A DNA stretch of 18,590 nt from Candidatus Brevefilum sp. (GTDB taxonomy: Bacteria > Chloroflexota > Anaerolineae > Anaerolineales > Anaerolineaceae). The notes beneath the pieces were generated by a model that was not told the DNA's origin, made no database searches, and saw only the letters and a program-made list of their open reading frames with translations. This document shows, in pieces, positions 1 through 6,510 of this stretch; within the stretch, counting starts at the first letter, position 1; every line of letters begins with the position of its first letter. The stretch is taken from positions 1 to 18,590 of the forward strand of contig SKPR01000007.1 in the NCBI GenBank assembly GCA_007119455.1. Reading direction: 5' to 3'. A program made the translations under genes and the position numbers.

Positions 1-32
1 ACTCATATTCTGGATAAACAATTCATACAGGG

Positions 33-38
33 TATAAT
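33..38 (+). promoter_or_regulatory. candidate -10 box for the MazG-like gene
   Basis: A perfect TATAAT lies 36 bases before the start of the MazG-like gene. No good TTGACA-like -35 hexamer is seen at 16-18 bases upstream, and the window edge is close. An AAGGAGA ribosome binding site follows at 65-71. Confidence 0.4.
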
Positions 39-74
39 TTCTCTGGCATCTGACACACCAATCTAAGGAGAACT

Positions 75-464
75 ATGAACATTGAAACCATCCAGTCATA
101 CTATCAAGCCCGGGGGCTCCAGTGGCCTGATGCGAAGGATGCCCTGTGGTTCTTCTTATCAGAAGTGGGTGAACTGGCCGAAGCTTACCTGGCACACCAC
201 AAAAATGAATTGACAGATGAAGAGATTGCGATGCTGGAAGTCTTCAGCAATGAAGGTTTTCATGCAGATGAGATCGTCTCTCGAGTGGATGGCTGGGTCA
301 GAAACAATGATCGGGTTAAAAAAGAAAATATTGGTAAAGAGGTGGCCGATTGTGAAATGATGCTCTCCGTATTTATGTACAGTCTGACGAAATCAACCCC
401 TGACCAGGCCCTGTTAATAAAGATGGAAGAAAAGCTGGGCGGCGATCTCCAACAACTGGCGTAA
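75..464 (+). CDS. MazG-like nucleotide pyrophosphohydrolase
   Basis: This 129-aa protein belongs by motif to the all-alpha NTP pyrophosphohydrolase (MazG/dUTPase-like) superfamily. These enzymes hydrolyse (d)NTPs to NMP and pyrophosphate in the cytosol, often to clean nucleotide pools. The metal-binding pattern is visible as E30-x-x-E33, followed by E36 in the first helix (SEVGELAEAY), and E89-x-x-D92 in the later helix (GKEVADCEMM). Between the two motifs lies a stretch (about residues 42-80) that is longer than in the smallest MazG-like proteins. There is no signal peptide or membrane segment. The start is supported by AAGGAGA immediately upstream. It stands alone: the next gene belongs to a separate mini transcription unit. 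The substrate cannot be deduced. Family call is good, exact function open. Confidence 0.8.
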   Translation: MNIETIQSYYQARGLQWPDAKDALWFFLSEVGELAEAYLAHHKNELTDEEIAMLEVFSNEGFHADEIVSRVDGWVRNNDRVKKENIGKEVADCEMMLSVFMYSLTKSTPDQALLIKMEEKLGGDLQQLA

Positions 465-493
465 ATTTAATACGATCGCAAGACGTTTTATGT

Positions 494-522
494 TTGAAAG
501 ACGGGTGATTTTCTATTACACT
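494..522 (+). promoter_or_regulatory. promoter of the 22-codon mini-gene
   Basis: TTGAAA (494-499) and TACACT (517-522) are separated by exactly 17 bases. This matches 5/6 of the -35 consensus and 4/6 of the -10 consensus. Initiation would fall near 529, about 20 bases before the strong Shine-Dalgarno of the small ORF at 562. Confidence 0.55.
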
Positions 523-561
523 GTTACCCAGAATAAACCATCAAGAAAGGAGGCACGATTT

Positions 562-630
562 ATGATACATACTATTAGAAAAGACATCAAGCGATGGATA
601 AGCGCGCCTCCTGCTGGCCAATGCTCGTAA
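562..630 (+). CDS. putative 22-aa small protein or leader peptide
   Basis: This unrecognised micro-ORF has 22 codons, starting ATG and ending TAA. It is preceded by an almost ideal Shine-Dalgarno, AAAGGAGG (546-553), eight bases before the ATG. The peptide begins MIHTIRKDIKRW, is basic in its first half, and ends in a Pro/Gly/Cys tail (APPAGQCS). It has no membrane segment. A promoter-like pair (494-522) and an intrinsic terminator (654-680) frame it, giving a predicted transcript of about 150 nt. The sequence AGGAGGC (548-554) is perfectly complementary to GCCTCCT (606-612) inside the ORF, so the ribosome site could be masked by the coding region. It could be a small protein, a regulatory leader, or an sRNA in which the ORF is incidental. 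Confidence 0.5.
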   Translation: MIHTIRKDIKRWISAPPAGQCS

Positions 631-653
631 CCTGATTTTCAAAACGGCACCGC

Positions 654-680
654 ACCACAGGTCTGCGCCTGTGGTTTTTT
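654..680 (+). terminator. intrinsic terminator of the mini-gene
   Basis: The arms ACCACAGG and CCTGTGGT enclose a six-base loop, and the run of T directly follows (675-680). It would stop the mini-gene transcript well before the RIO kinase gene. Confidence 0.85.
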
Positions 681-722
681 ATTTCCCAAATCAAAACCAC
701 AAGAAGATAAAACATCACGAAA

Positions 723-783
723 ACGGTAATCATACTGGATTACGGTAATCATACTGGATTACGGTAATCATACTGATTACGAA
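723..783 (+). repeat. three tandem palindromic 19-bp units
   Basis: The unit ACGGTAATCATACTGGATT is present at 723-741 and 742-760. An 18-base third copy lacking one G is at 761-778, and the first bases of a fourth follow. Each unit carries an inverted repeat: GTAATC/GATTAC in the first two, GTAATCA/TGATTAC in the third. The array ends about 55 bases before the RIO kinase start, where an operator or upstream control array could lie. It could also be a simple slippage product. Confidence 0.85.
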
Positions 784-836
784 CAGGTTTTCAATCGACA
801 TAAGATTATTTACGACTTAGGATTTAAGAACAGATC

Positions 837-1847
837 ATGCATTCAAACAATAATTTCGAACTATACGAACAATTGGAAGACCTTGAAGACATTCCCGGGA
901 TTCGAAACGTACCCGACGAACTGTTACGTTTCCCAAACCAGAATAAATCCAGACCCAGGCAGAAAAAACAACAGGATGAAACGATTGAACTGGTTGAACA
1001 GGAAAATGATTTAAATTTCAGCTATAACGCATCTAAACACGAGAAGGAATGGTTGATTGGCTCATTAGAAGATTTTTACCGGCAACAATGGTTCGACGAT
1101 GTAATCCGTCTGATCAAAGGCGGCGGTAAGGAAGCATCCGTGTACCAGTGCCTGGCGAATGATACGATTTCTGACGAATATCTGGCAGCAAAGGTCTACC
1201 GACCCCGGAAATTCAGACAGCTCCGGAATGATTCCTTCTACAGAGAAGGGCGGTTGCTTTTGGATGACGAAGGACATGAAATTCACAATGGTGGCGCTTT
1301 ACACGCCGTCCAGAAAAGGACCACACTGGGTATGCGTTTGCTGCATACATCATGGATTGAGCATGAATTTCAAACGCTATCCATGTTACATCAAGCTGGT
1401 GCCGATGTGCCGACGCCTTATGTCAGCGGCAATAACGCCATCTTAATGGGCTATATCGGCTGGGATGACCTGGCAGCACCAACACTAAATACCGTCAACC
1501 TTGTAAAACAGGAAGCAAAGCAGGTATTTGACCGTGTGATCCATAACATTGAGCTCATACTTGCCCATCATCGTATCCACGGTGATCTCTCCGCTTATAA
1601 CATCCTTTATTTTGAGGGTGAGATTTTTCTGATTGATTTTCCGCAGGCGATTGATCCAGACGTCAACCGTAATGCCTATGCCATCTTCCGGCGGGATCTC
1701 ATTCGCCTGTGTGAGTATTTCCAAAGCCAGAGTGTAAACTGTGACCCGGTTCATCTGGCAAAGGATCTCTGGCAAAAGCACGGCTTTAATATTAAATCAC
1801 CGATTGATCCCCGTCTGATCAGCCCGGATTACAACGATGAACTGTGA
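837..1847 (+). CDS. RIO-family atypical serine kinase/ATPase
   Basis: This is a 336-aa cytosolic protein. RIO proteins bind ATP and act as atypical Ser kinases or ATPases; in eukaryotes and archaea they work in ribosome maturation, while bacterial members are poorly understood. Visible motifs are the nucleotide-binding loop GGGKEASVY (95-103), the ATP-contacting lysine in AAKVYR (K119), the catalytic loop HGDLSAYN (248-255, with D250 and N255) and the metal loop LIDFPQ (D267). The catalytic loop is RIO1-like, whereas DFPQ resembles RIO2, a mixed signature. The first 65 residues are charged and low in complexity, and I see no winged-helix domain. The Shine-Dalgarno (AGGA about 14 bases upstream) is weak, so the start is moderately certain. 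The gene stands alone, downstream of the palindromic repeat array. Confidence 0.9.
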   Translation: MHSNNNFELYEQLEDLEDIPGIRNVPDELLRFPNQNKSRPRQKKQQDETIELVEQENDLNFSYNASKHEKEWLIGSLEDFYRQQWFDDVIRLIKGGGKEASVYQCLANDTISDEYLAAKVYRPRKFRQLRNDSFYREGRLLLDDEGHEIHNGGALHAVQKRTTLGMRLLHTSWIEHEFQTLSMLHQAGADVPTPYVSGNNAILMGYIGWDDLAAPTLNTVNLVKQEAKQVFDRVIHNIELILAHHRIHGDLSAYNILYFEGEIFLIDFPQAIDPDVNRNAYAIFRRDLIRLCEYFQSQSVNCDPVHLAKDLWQKHGFNIKSPIDPRLISPDYNDEL

Positions 1848-1870
1848 ACAACCAGATGGCAGTTATCCCC

Positions 1871-1908
1871 AAAAAAACCAAGAGACACCCAGCACCGGGT
1901 GTCCCTTG
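1871..1908 (-). terminator. intrinsic terminator of the two-repeat lipoprotein gene
   Basis: The arms GACACCC (1884-1890) and GGGTGTC (1897-1903) pair perfectly, and pairing extends outward with one mismatch. Read on the minus strand, the stem is followed by seven T (1877-1871). It lies about 80 bases after the stop of the minus-strand lipoprotein. It may also help end the RIO kinase transcript, though the plus side is poor in T. Confidence 0.75.
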
Positions 1909-1990
1909 ATAAATTACTTTGTGTTTTAATTTAGCCGATCATTGTTGGGAACTGATTAAACCTGCCGAATTTGATCACCAACAATTCCAG

Positions 1991-2767
1991 TTATTCTTCG
2001 AGCGTGTTGTCGACTTCGAGTGTAAAAGTTTCGCTCAGATCGTTTACCTGAACGGTGTACTCACCAGCGGGCAGGTCTACGACATCCAGATCCACATTTT
2101 CCTCAAAGGGTGTTATGACCTGGGCACACATGACATCACCAGCCGGTTCTCGGGTGAAAATCTCGATCACAAAGGTCTGATCTTCCCGATTGACAACGAT
2201 CTCATGGATCTCCGGGCAGGCATCTGGGAAGTATCCTACCAGTGAAACACTGACCTGGACTGGAAATGATTCCATGATGAAGATGTCCATGGACTCAACC
2301 GTTGCTCGACGGCCCAGGATGAAATCTTCTTGTGAGATTCGAACCCTGATCTCACGATCCTCTTCTATGCTGAAGGTTGCTTCCTGATCTTGAGCAATCA
2401 CAGTGTAAGTGCCGGGTTCAAGGTCCTCAACATCCAGATCCACGGTCTCTTCAAACGGAACCAGAGCCATTGTGCAGACAACATCCTGCTCTCGCCGGGT
2501 AACGATGGACAGGACAAATTCCTGTGCTTCCTGCTCGACGGTAATCTCGTGCAATTTAGTACAGCCATCTGGCAGATTGCCCGAGACAACAGCCTGAACC
2601 TGGCCATCATTTCCAACGATGATTTCCACGGATTCTATGAAGGCCTCATGACCATAGACGTAATCATTATCCACTGGCGGCGTTTCCAGCGGGGGTGTGG
2701 GTTGGCAGGCTGCCAATACTAATCCACTTATCAAAACAAAAGCTATGACTAAAAACGACTTCTTCAT
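1991..2767 (-). CDS. lipoprotein with two internal repeats
   Basis: This 258-aa exported protein is of unknown function. It starts with a type II signal peptide (MKKSFLVIAF..., lipobox LAAC, acylated Cys21) and a short Pro-rich spacer. The mature part consists of two homologous modules of about 90 residues, near 43-134 and 156-251. Each has the order VES-beta strand, PD(G/A)C, hydrophobic strand with TRE, a second Cys, P-F-E-E, VDLDV, then PG/AG-E/T-YTV. Each module contains two cysteines 29-30 residues apart (C69/C98 and C184/C214), probably a disulfide, and the mature protein is strongly acidic. This suggests tandem beta-sandwich domains on the cell surface. The AAGGAG site about 9 bases upstream supports the start. 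It is monocistronic, ending at its own terminator. Confidence 0.8.
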   Translation of the reverse strand: MKKSFLVIAFVLISGLVLAACQPTPPLETPPVDNDYVYGHEAFIESVEIIVGNDGQVQAVVSGNLPDGCTKLHEITVEQEAQEFVLSIVTRREQDVVCTMALVPFEETVDLDVEDLEPGTYTVIAQDQEATFSIEEDREIRVRISQEDFILGRRATVESMDIFIMESFPVQVSVSLVGYFPDACPEIHEIVVNREDQTFVIEIFTREPAGDVMCAQVITPFEENVDLDVVDLPAGEYTVQVNDLSETFTLEVDNTLEE

Positions 2768-3222
2768 TATACAAATCTCCTTTATATTGTCGTTGATCTT
2801 ATCTATATAACGTATTATGCTTCATTTTTGTTCCATAAACACCATACTCCCCCAATATAATAACCATATTAGAACAAAGCGCCAATTTAATGAAATATTT
2901 TGATGCAGTTATCAGCAGAACCACAAACTTTGTGACAGTGGTTTCAATCGCCCGTGATATGGTGAAAATTCTCTTCAGAATGAGAACCTGTTTTAATTAT
3001 TTTCTCTTCTGATAATTTTGATTTGATCGTGACGATAAGCTTCATATTTAAAAACCATCGGTAAATTTCATACCAATCGAGTATGGAAGATGTCCATCTT
3101 TTTTTATTACAGGTGAGCGATATGGAAATGGCCCGACGTTAAAACAGATTTAATAACGAAACCCTACTCTGATATTCAGATCAGAGGTTTGTTTTGTTCA
3201 AAAAACGGGTCTCAATACCCGG
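2768..3222. other. 455-base gap without a convincing gene
   Basis: This AT-rich spacer separates two lipoprotein genes on the minus strand. Its right end (2768-2830) carries the ribosome site and presumably the promoter of the two-repeat lipoprotein. Near 3066-3105 two overlapping plus-strand hairpins are possible: an 8-bp one (3066-3088, one G-U pair), and a 5-bp one (3083-3097) followed by seven T. A hairpin at 3167-3186 is listed separately. A 40-codon plus ORF (2890-3012) has no ribosome site and is not called. Confidence 0.6.
3167..3186 (-). terminator. probable terminator after the stalked lipoprotein gene
   Basis: CTCTGAT (3167-3173) and ATCAGAG (3180-3186) form a perfect 7-bp stem with a six-base loop, 37 bases past the stop of the minus-strand lipoprotein. 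The minus side continues TAGGGTTTCGTT, only moderately T-rich. The plus side (GTTTGTTTTG) is richer, so it may act in both directions. Confidence 0.45.
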
Positions 3223-4251
3223 CTATTCATGCAAGTAAGTGTAGCGAGCCATGAGCGTATTGTATATGTAATTCTGCCAGAGGTTGGTCATCTCCTGAGT
3301 TCTGTAATCGTGGGTAGAGAATGTCTGCCAGATCATCCTCCCATCCAGACACTCGGTGATCAACCCATAAGCATTGTGTTCCCTGGCCTGCGTTCCGCCT
3401 AATAACGTGGCATTTGACCCGGGGTTGACCTTTACCAAATCACCAACATCGCCCCACCATAATACATCATAGGGAATTAACATACTGATTGAATTTGGTT
3501 CGGATAAAACCGGATGTTCTGGCTCCAGCAGATAGACGAGGTATGCATTCAGGTTGGCGTCCACTTCCCGCCACCAATCTCTGTGAAAGGCGATACCACA
3601 ACGTTGCATGACCGGTTGGATTCTCCCGAAGGCAATATCGTCGATATACCAGATTTCAATGATAACAGATGTGCCCCGGTCAATTTGATCAGCGAGGACA
3701 TCGAAGTATTCTCCCGAGATTGATCTGCGAGACTCGGCTGCTATGATGATTAGATCCCACTTCGTAGCGGAATTCATGTTGGTGAGCAAGTGCCCCATTG
3801 CATCCCTGACATTGGTTGTGTTCTTTCCTAAACCCAGGGCATCAATCGCATTCTCAATCACCATGGGCTCACCAGACCCCCACATATCGTTATAGACCAG
3901 AATGTTGGTATCCTTGAGCCAATCCTCAAACGATTGAATGGGGTCTGGCTCCATTTCGGTTGGCTCAATAATCGCCTCTGTAGGTATTTCCATCGTTGGC
4001 TCATCAACCACAACATCCGTATAGGTCGGATAAGGTGTGTACGTGGGTTGAACCGGCGGTTCCGGTGTGGACGTTGGTGGTTCAGCCTGAGCCAGACGCG
4101 TCTGATCGAGCACCAGGCTGGTTTGCTGGATCGCCAGGGCCACCCGGGTGCTTTCCAAACCCGAATCACCGCGCTGGAACAGGATATCACAAGAGGTCAT
4201 TATCAGGATTAATATCATGCTGACCACAACAAGATAGTATTTTTTTGACAT
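3223..4251 (-). CDS. lipoprotein with Pro/Thr-rich stalk and Rossmann-like domain
   Basis: This is a 342-aa exported protein of unknown function. The frame is open to an ATG at 4275, but the ATG at 4249-4251 has a GGAGG five to six bases upstream and begins directly with a signal peptide, so I chose it. The signal is MSKKYYLVVV..., with a lipobox near IMTSC (acylated Cys21). Residues about 58-105 are rich in Pro, Thr and Glu and look like an extended stalk. The C-terminal 230 residues alternate hydrophobic strands and helices (ILVYNDMWG, DLIIIAAESR, VIIEIWYIDD, TLLGG, MIWQTFSTHD). That recalls the class I glutamine-amidotransferase or ThuA-like fold, with no catalytic Cys triad visible. It has its own promoter with an overlapping palindrome (4298-4330). 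Confidence 0.7.
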   Translation of the reverse strand: MSKKYYLVVVSMILILIMTSCDILFQRGDSGLESTRVALAIQQTSLVLDQTRLAQAEPPTSTPEPPVQPTYTPYPTYTDVVVDEPTMEIPTEAIIEPTEMEPDPIQSFEDWLKDTNILVYNDMWGSGEPMVIENAIDALGLGKNTTNVRDAMGHLLTNMNSATKWDLIIIAAESRRSISGEYFDVLADQIDRGTSVIIEIWYIDDIAFGRIQPVMQRCGIAFHRDWWREVDANLNAYLVYLLEPEHPVLSEPNSISMLIPYDVLWWGDVGDLVKVNPGSNATLLGGTQAREHNAYGLITECLDGRMIWQTFSTHDYRTQEMTNLWQNYIYNTLMARYTYLHE

Positions 4252-4301
4252 GACAACCTCCAAATGGTTTGCCAAAGAACTTTCAAATTATTTATAATGA
4301 T

Positions 4302-4330
4302 AATTTAACATAATTTTAATAAATTATCAA
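4302..4330 (-). promoter_or_regulatory. promoter of the stalked lipoprotein gene
   Basis: On the minus strand TTGATA (4330-4325) and TAAATT (4307-4302) are 17 bases apart. Both hexamers lie inside the arms of an inverted repeat, TGATAATTT (4298-4306) and AAATTATCA (4321-4329). A regulator bound to that repeat would cover the promoter. The region is very AT-rich, so chance matches are likely. Confidence 0.45.
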
Positions 4331-4496
4331 GAAAACCTAAGTTATTGATATTTGAATAAATTCACCGCAGAAAAGCATGAACAAGGATTGGGCAATATCC
4401 TGATCTTAACTGGCTGATGAAGCCCAGCACATCAAAGGGGATTATTAAACAATGGTAAAATACCAAAACAATCATCTAATTGACCGGGAGAGAAAA

Positions 4497-4694
4497 ATGG
4501 AGAAGAGAAAATATTCTTATGCCCAACTTGGCATGCTATTTGGTGTTGTCATCGGTGGAGGAATTGCTGTAATATTGTTTGCCATCACTGCTAATGCCGT
4601 TTACTTTACAATTGCTGGTGCTGGTCTGGCGATTGGCCTGATACTGGGTGCTGGTTACGATCAATATGTGGAGAAAAAAGGAAATCAGGATTAA
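4497..4694 (+). CDS. small two-helix membrane protein
   Basis: This is a 65-aa protein of unknown function. The reading frame opens at ATG 4452, but the ATG at 4497 has GGGAGAG at the right distance and begins just before the first membrane helix, so it is preferred. Two hydrophobic segments are evident (LGMLFGVVIGGGIAVILFAI and VYFTIAGAGLAIGLILGAGY), Gly-rich and separated by a short turn. Short charged ends (MEKRKYS and QYVEKKGNQD) frame them. It lies 15 bases before the CPBP protease gene on the same strand, so the two are probably cotranscribed. The partner suggests a membrane accessory or substrate role, but that is inference only. Confidence 0.7.
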   Translation: MEKRKYSYAQLGMLFGVVIGGGIAVILFAITANAVYFTIAGAGLAIGLILGAGYDQYVEKKGNQD

Positions 4695-4709
4695 GAAAAA
4701 GGCGATTCC

Positions 4710-5681
4710 ATGATTGATCAAATTAATAGAAAAAGAATCTATCTTTATCTTGCCTTTACATTTGGGATATCCTGGGCAACCGGGCTGGTCATTTTCCTGA
4801 CTGGCGGACTTGCTGACAGCCCGGCTTTCGAGGTTGCAGGGCTCCAATTGAACCTGGCTCTGGTTCTGATGGCAACGGCCTATATGTTCGGGCCTGCCAT
4901 CGGCAATGTACTGACCCGTTGGGTAACTAAAGAAGGCAAAACAGAGCTGATGTTGCGCGCCAATCTACGCCAGGGCCGTTGGGTCTTTTATCTGGCGGCC
5001 TGGGTGCTGCCGGCTGTGTTAACGATCCTGGGAATGGTTATCTATTTTATTATTTTCCCCCGTTATTTTGATTCAGACCTGACTTTTCTCCGCCAGCAAC
5101 TGGTTGATGTTGGTATGGCGGATGTTAATCCCTGGACGATAGCTGTCATTCAAACTGTGCAAGCGATTCTGGTGGCCCCCCTGCTCAATGCTATCCCCAC
5201 ATTTGGAGAGGAATTTGGCTGGCGTGGTTATTTGCAGCCAAAATTAATGCCCCTCGGCGGTCGCAAGGCGATCCTGTATTCAGGCATCATCTGGGGTGTC
5301 TGGCATTGGCCCGTTATCCTGATGGGCTATAACTACGGGTTTGATTATTTCGGTGCACCTGCCCTGGGGCCGCTGGCCATGGTCTGGTTCACCCTGGTCG
5401 TCAGCGTACTCTTTGGCTGGGTAACCATTAAAACAGACAGTGTCTGGCCGGCTGTGATTGGCCACGGCGCCCTGAATGGGATTGCAGCCCTCAGTCTGAT
5501 CTTCATTCAGGGCAACCCTGATACGCTTCTGGGTCCTACGCCGGTCGGATTAATCGGCGGGATTGGTTTCACCCTGCTTGCCCTGTTCATCTTTTTCAAA
5601 CCAGGGGCTTTCGAACCAAAGGCTAGCCCAGAGAACCAGGAAGAATTTGACGCTGAACCAGACGAACTGGGCGTTAATTAA
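4710..5681 (+). CDS. CPBP-family intramembrane metalloprotease
   Basis: This 323-aa polytopic membrane protein belongs to the CPBP (CAAX protease / bacteriocin-processing, Abi) family. These proteases cleave within or near the membrane using a divalent metal. All signature elements are present: EE-x3-R (E167, E168, R172 in GEEFGWRGYL), the second motif ending in histidine (WGVWHWP, H199), and H252-x3-N256 (VIGHGALNG). About eight hydrophobic segments are visible, and the C-terminal 25 residues are acidic and soluble. Length is usual for the family. The preceding 65-aa membrane protein gene lies 15 bases upstream. Bacterial members include bacteriocin maturation or immunity proteins and membrane stress factors; nothing bacteriocin-like is nearby, so the substrate is unknown. 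No terminator is evident after the stop. Confidence 0.9.
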   Translation: MIDQINRKRIYLYLAFTFGISWATGLVIFLTGGLADSPAFEVAGLQLNLALVLMATAYMFGPAIGNVLTRWVTKEGKTELMLRANLRQGRWVFYLAAWVLPAVLTILGMVIYFIIFPRYFDSDLTFLRQQLVDVGMADVNPWTIAVIQTVQAILVAPLLNAIPTFGEEFGWRGYLQPKLMPLGGRKAILYSGIIWGVWHWPVILMGYNYGFDYFGAPALGPLAMVWFTLVVSVLFGWVTIKTDSVWPAVIGHGALNGIAALSLIFIQGNPDTLLGPTPVGLIGGIGFTLLALFIFFKPGAFEPKASPENQEEFDAEPDELGVN

Positions 5682-5799
5682 TAAACATCCAATACTATGT
5701 CCTGTGGTTCAGTTACTTGCAAGGATTGAACACGTGTAATCGATTAAGATTAAATTTTGAGTATATAGGCATAAAATCTAGGCATTTTTAAGAACACTC

Positions 5800-5839
5800 G
5801 GCTCCAGTGCACAAATTGCCATTTAAGTGAACTGGAGCC
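5800..5839. repeat. 12-bp inverted repeat (hairpin)
   Basis: GGCTCCAGT (5800-5808) pairs perfectly with ACTGGAGCC (5831-5839). After one G/A mismatch, CAC (5810-5812) pairs with GTG (5827-5829), leaving a 14-base loop. No T-run follows on either strand, so it does not look like a terminator. Confidence 0.75.
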
Positions 5840-5885
5840 CGTGACAATACTACCTATTTGGTCTATTTTGTAATAAAATTAAAAA

Positions 5886-5947
5886 ACTGCTCAGGCCGTT
5901 CTGCTGCTGAAGGCAGGGGGCACATATTCCCTTGTATCCTGAGTAGT
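5886..5947. ncRNA. candidate structured RNA element (three-way junction)
   Basis: ACTGCTCAGG (5886-5895) pairs with CCTGAGTAGT (5938-5947) through ten pairs including one G-U. It encloses 42 bases with two further small stems: CTGC/GCAG and GGG/CCC. Read on the plus strand the outer stem is followed, six bases later, by six T (5954-5959). Read on the minus strand it runs straight into TTTTTT (A5886-A5881) and an AT-rich tail, like an intrinsic terminator. I do not recognise a known riboswitch class. It may be a leader element of the DUF4395-thioredoxin operon or a minus-strand small RNA. Confidence 0.4.
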
Positions 5948-6024
5948 AAGAAATTTTTTGAATAGGCCAGGTTTTTTAAACTGATTTATTCATCAAATAA
6001 ATATTCAATACGTACGGAGAAAAC

Positions 6025-6510
6025 ATGTCAGAAGAAACACTTCAAAAAATTGACCACAATGCCCTCAAAGCAAACCAGCTAACCATCATCACCCTCAATC
6101 TGATTGCATTTATTTTTAATTCTTGGGTTTTATCTGGTATCGTTGCGCTGGTTCTTCTGATTGGTGTCCTGCGTAAAGCACCGGGTTTTGACTTTATTTA
6201 CTTCGGCGTGTTGAAACCAGCCGGTTGGGTCAAACCTGATATCCTCAATGACCATCCTGAGCCGCACCGTTTTGCCCAATTGCTAGGTGGGCTCTTCACA
6301 GGGGCCGGCACCCTCAGCCTGGCCCTCGGTGCCCCATACCTGGGTTGGGGTTTGATCTGGGTCGTCATCATCCTGGCTGGGTTAAACGTCTTTGGGGGAT
6401 TCTGCATGGGATGTGCGGTTTATTACTGGATGAGTCAGTTTAATGTACCCGGCTTTTCGAAATCCCCGCCTGCAGGCAGCCAACCCGGAAAACGGCCTAA
6501 TGAGCAATAG
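6025..6510 (+). CDS. DUF4395 family membrane protein
   Basis: This is a 161-aa integral membrane protein matching the DUF4395 pattern: DHNALKANQ near the N-terminus (10-18), PEPHRFAQ..GG (79-89), and GGFCMGC with C127 and C130 near the end of the last helix. Hydrophobic segments run about 19-49, 85-104 and 108-127. The C-terminal tail (145-161) is soluble and rich in Pro and Gly. A CGGAGA site lies five bases before the ATG. The stop codon overlaps the start of a membrane-anchored thioredoxin, so the two are translationally coupled. The paired CxxC motifs suggest thiol-disulfide exchange in or at the membrane, as an inference. The biochemical role of DUF4395 is, to my knowledge, not established. 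Confidence 0.85.
   Translation: MSEETLQKIDHNALKANQLTIITLNLIAFIFNSWVLSGIVALVLLIGVLRKAPGFDFIYFGVLKPAGWVKPDILNDHPEPHRFAQLLGGLFTGAGTLSLALGAPYLGWGLIWVVIILAGLNVFGGFCMGCAVYYWMSQFNVPGFSKSPPAGSQPGKRPNEQ

Larger units (their letters stand above)
5682..6024. other. 343-base gap with two large hairpins
   Basis: No ORF is supported here. A direct repeat TAGGCAT occurs twice, 13 bases apart (about 5765-5786). Two strong hairpins follow, at 5800-5839 and 5886-5947. A short inverted repeat ATTTATT/AATAAAT (5984-6002) sits just before the ribosome site of the DUF4395 gene. The stretch may be a structured 5' leader of that operon, or hold a separate RNA. Confidence 0.6.

Noticed and set aside
2890..3012. 40-codon plus-strand ORF in the 455-base gap
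   Set aside because: No ribosome binding site, no promoter, and no recognisable features beyond some hydrophobic stretches.
4452..4496. Longer start for the small membrane protein
   Set aside because: The purine-rich site is too far from ATG 4452, while ATG 4497 has GGGAGAG at a good distance.
6443..6499. Upstream ATG for the thioredoxin gene
   Set aside because: No ribosome site, and the extra 19 residues fall within the DUF4395 coding region; the overlapping ATG at 6500 begins just before the membrane anchor.
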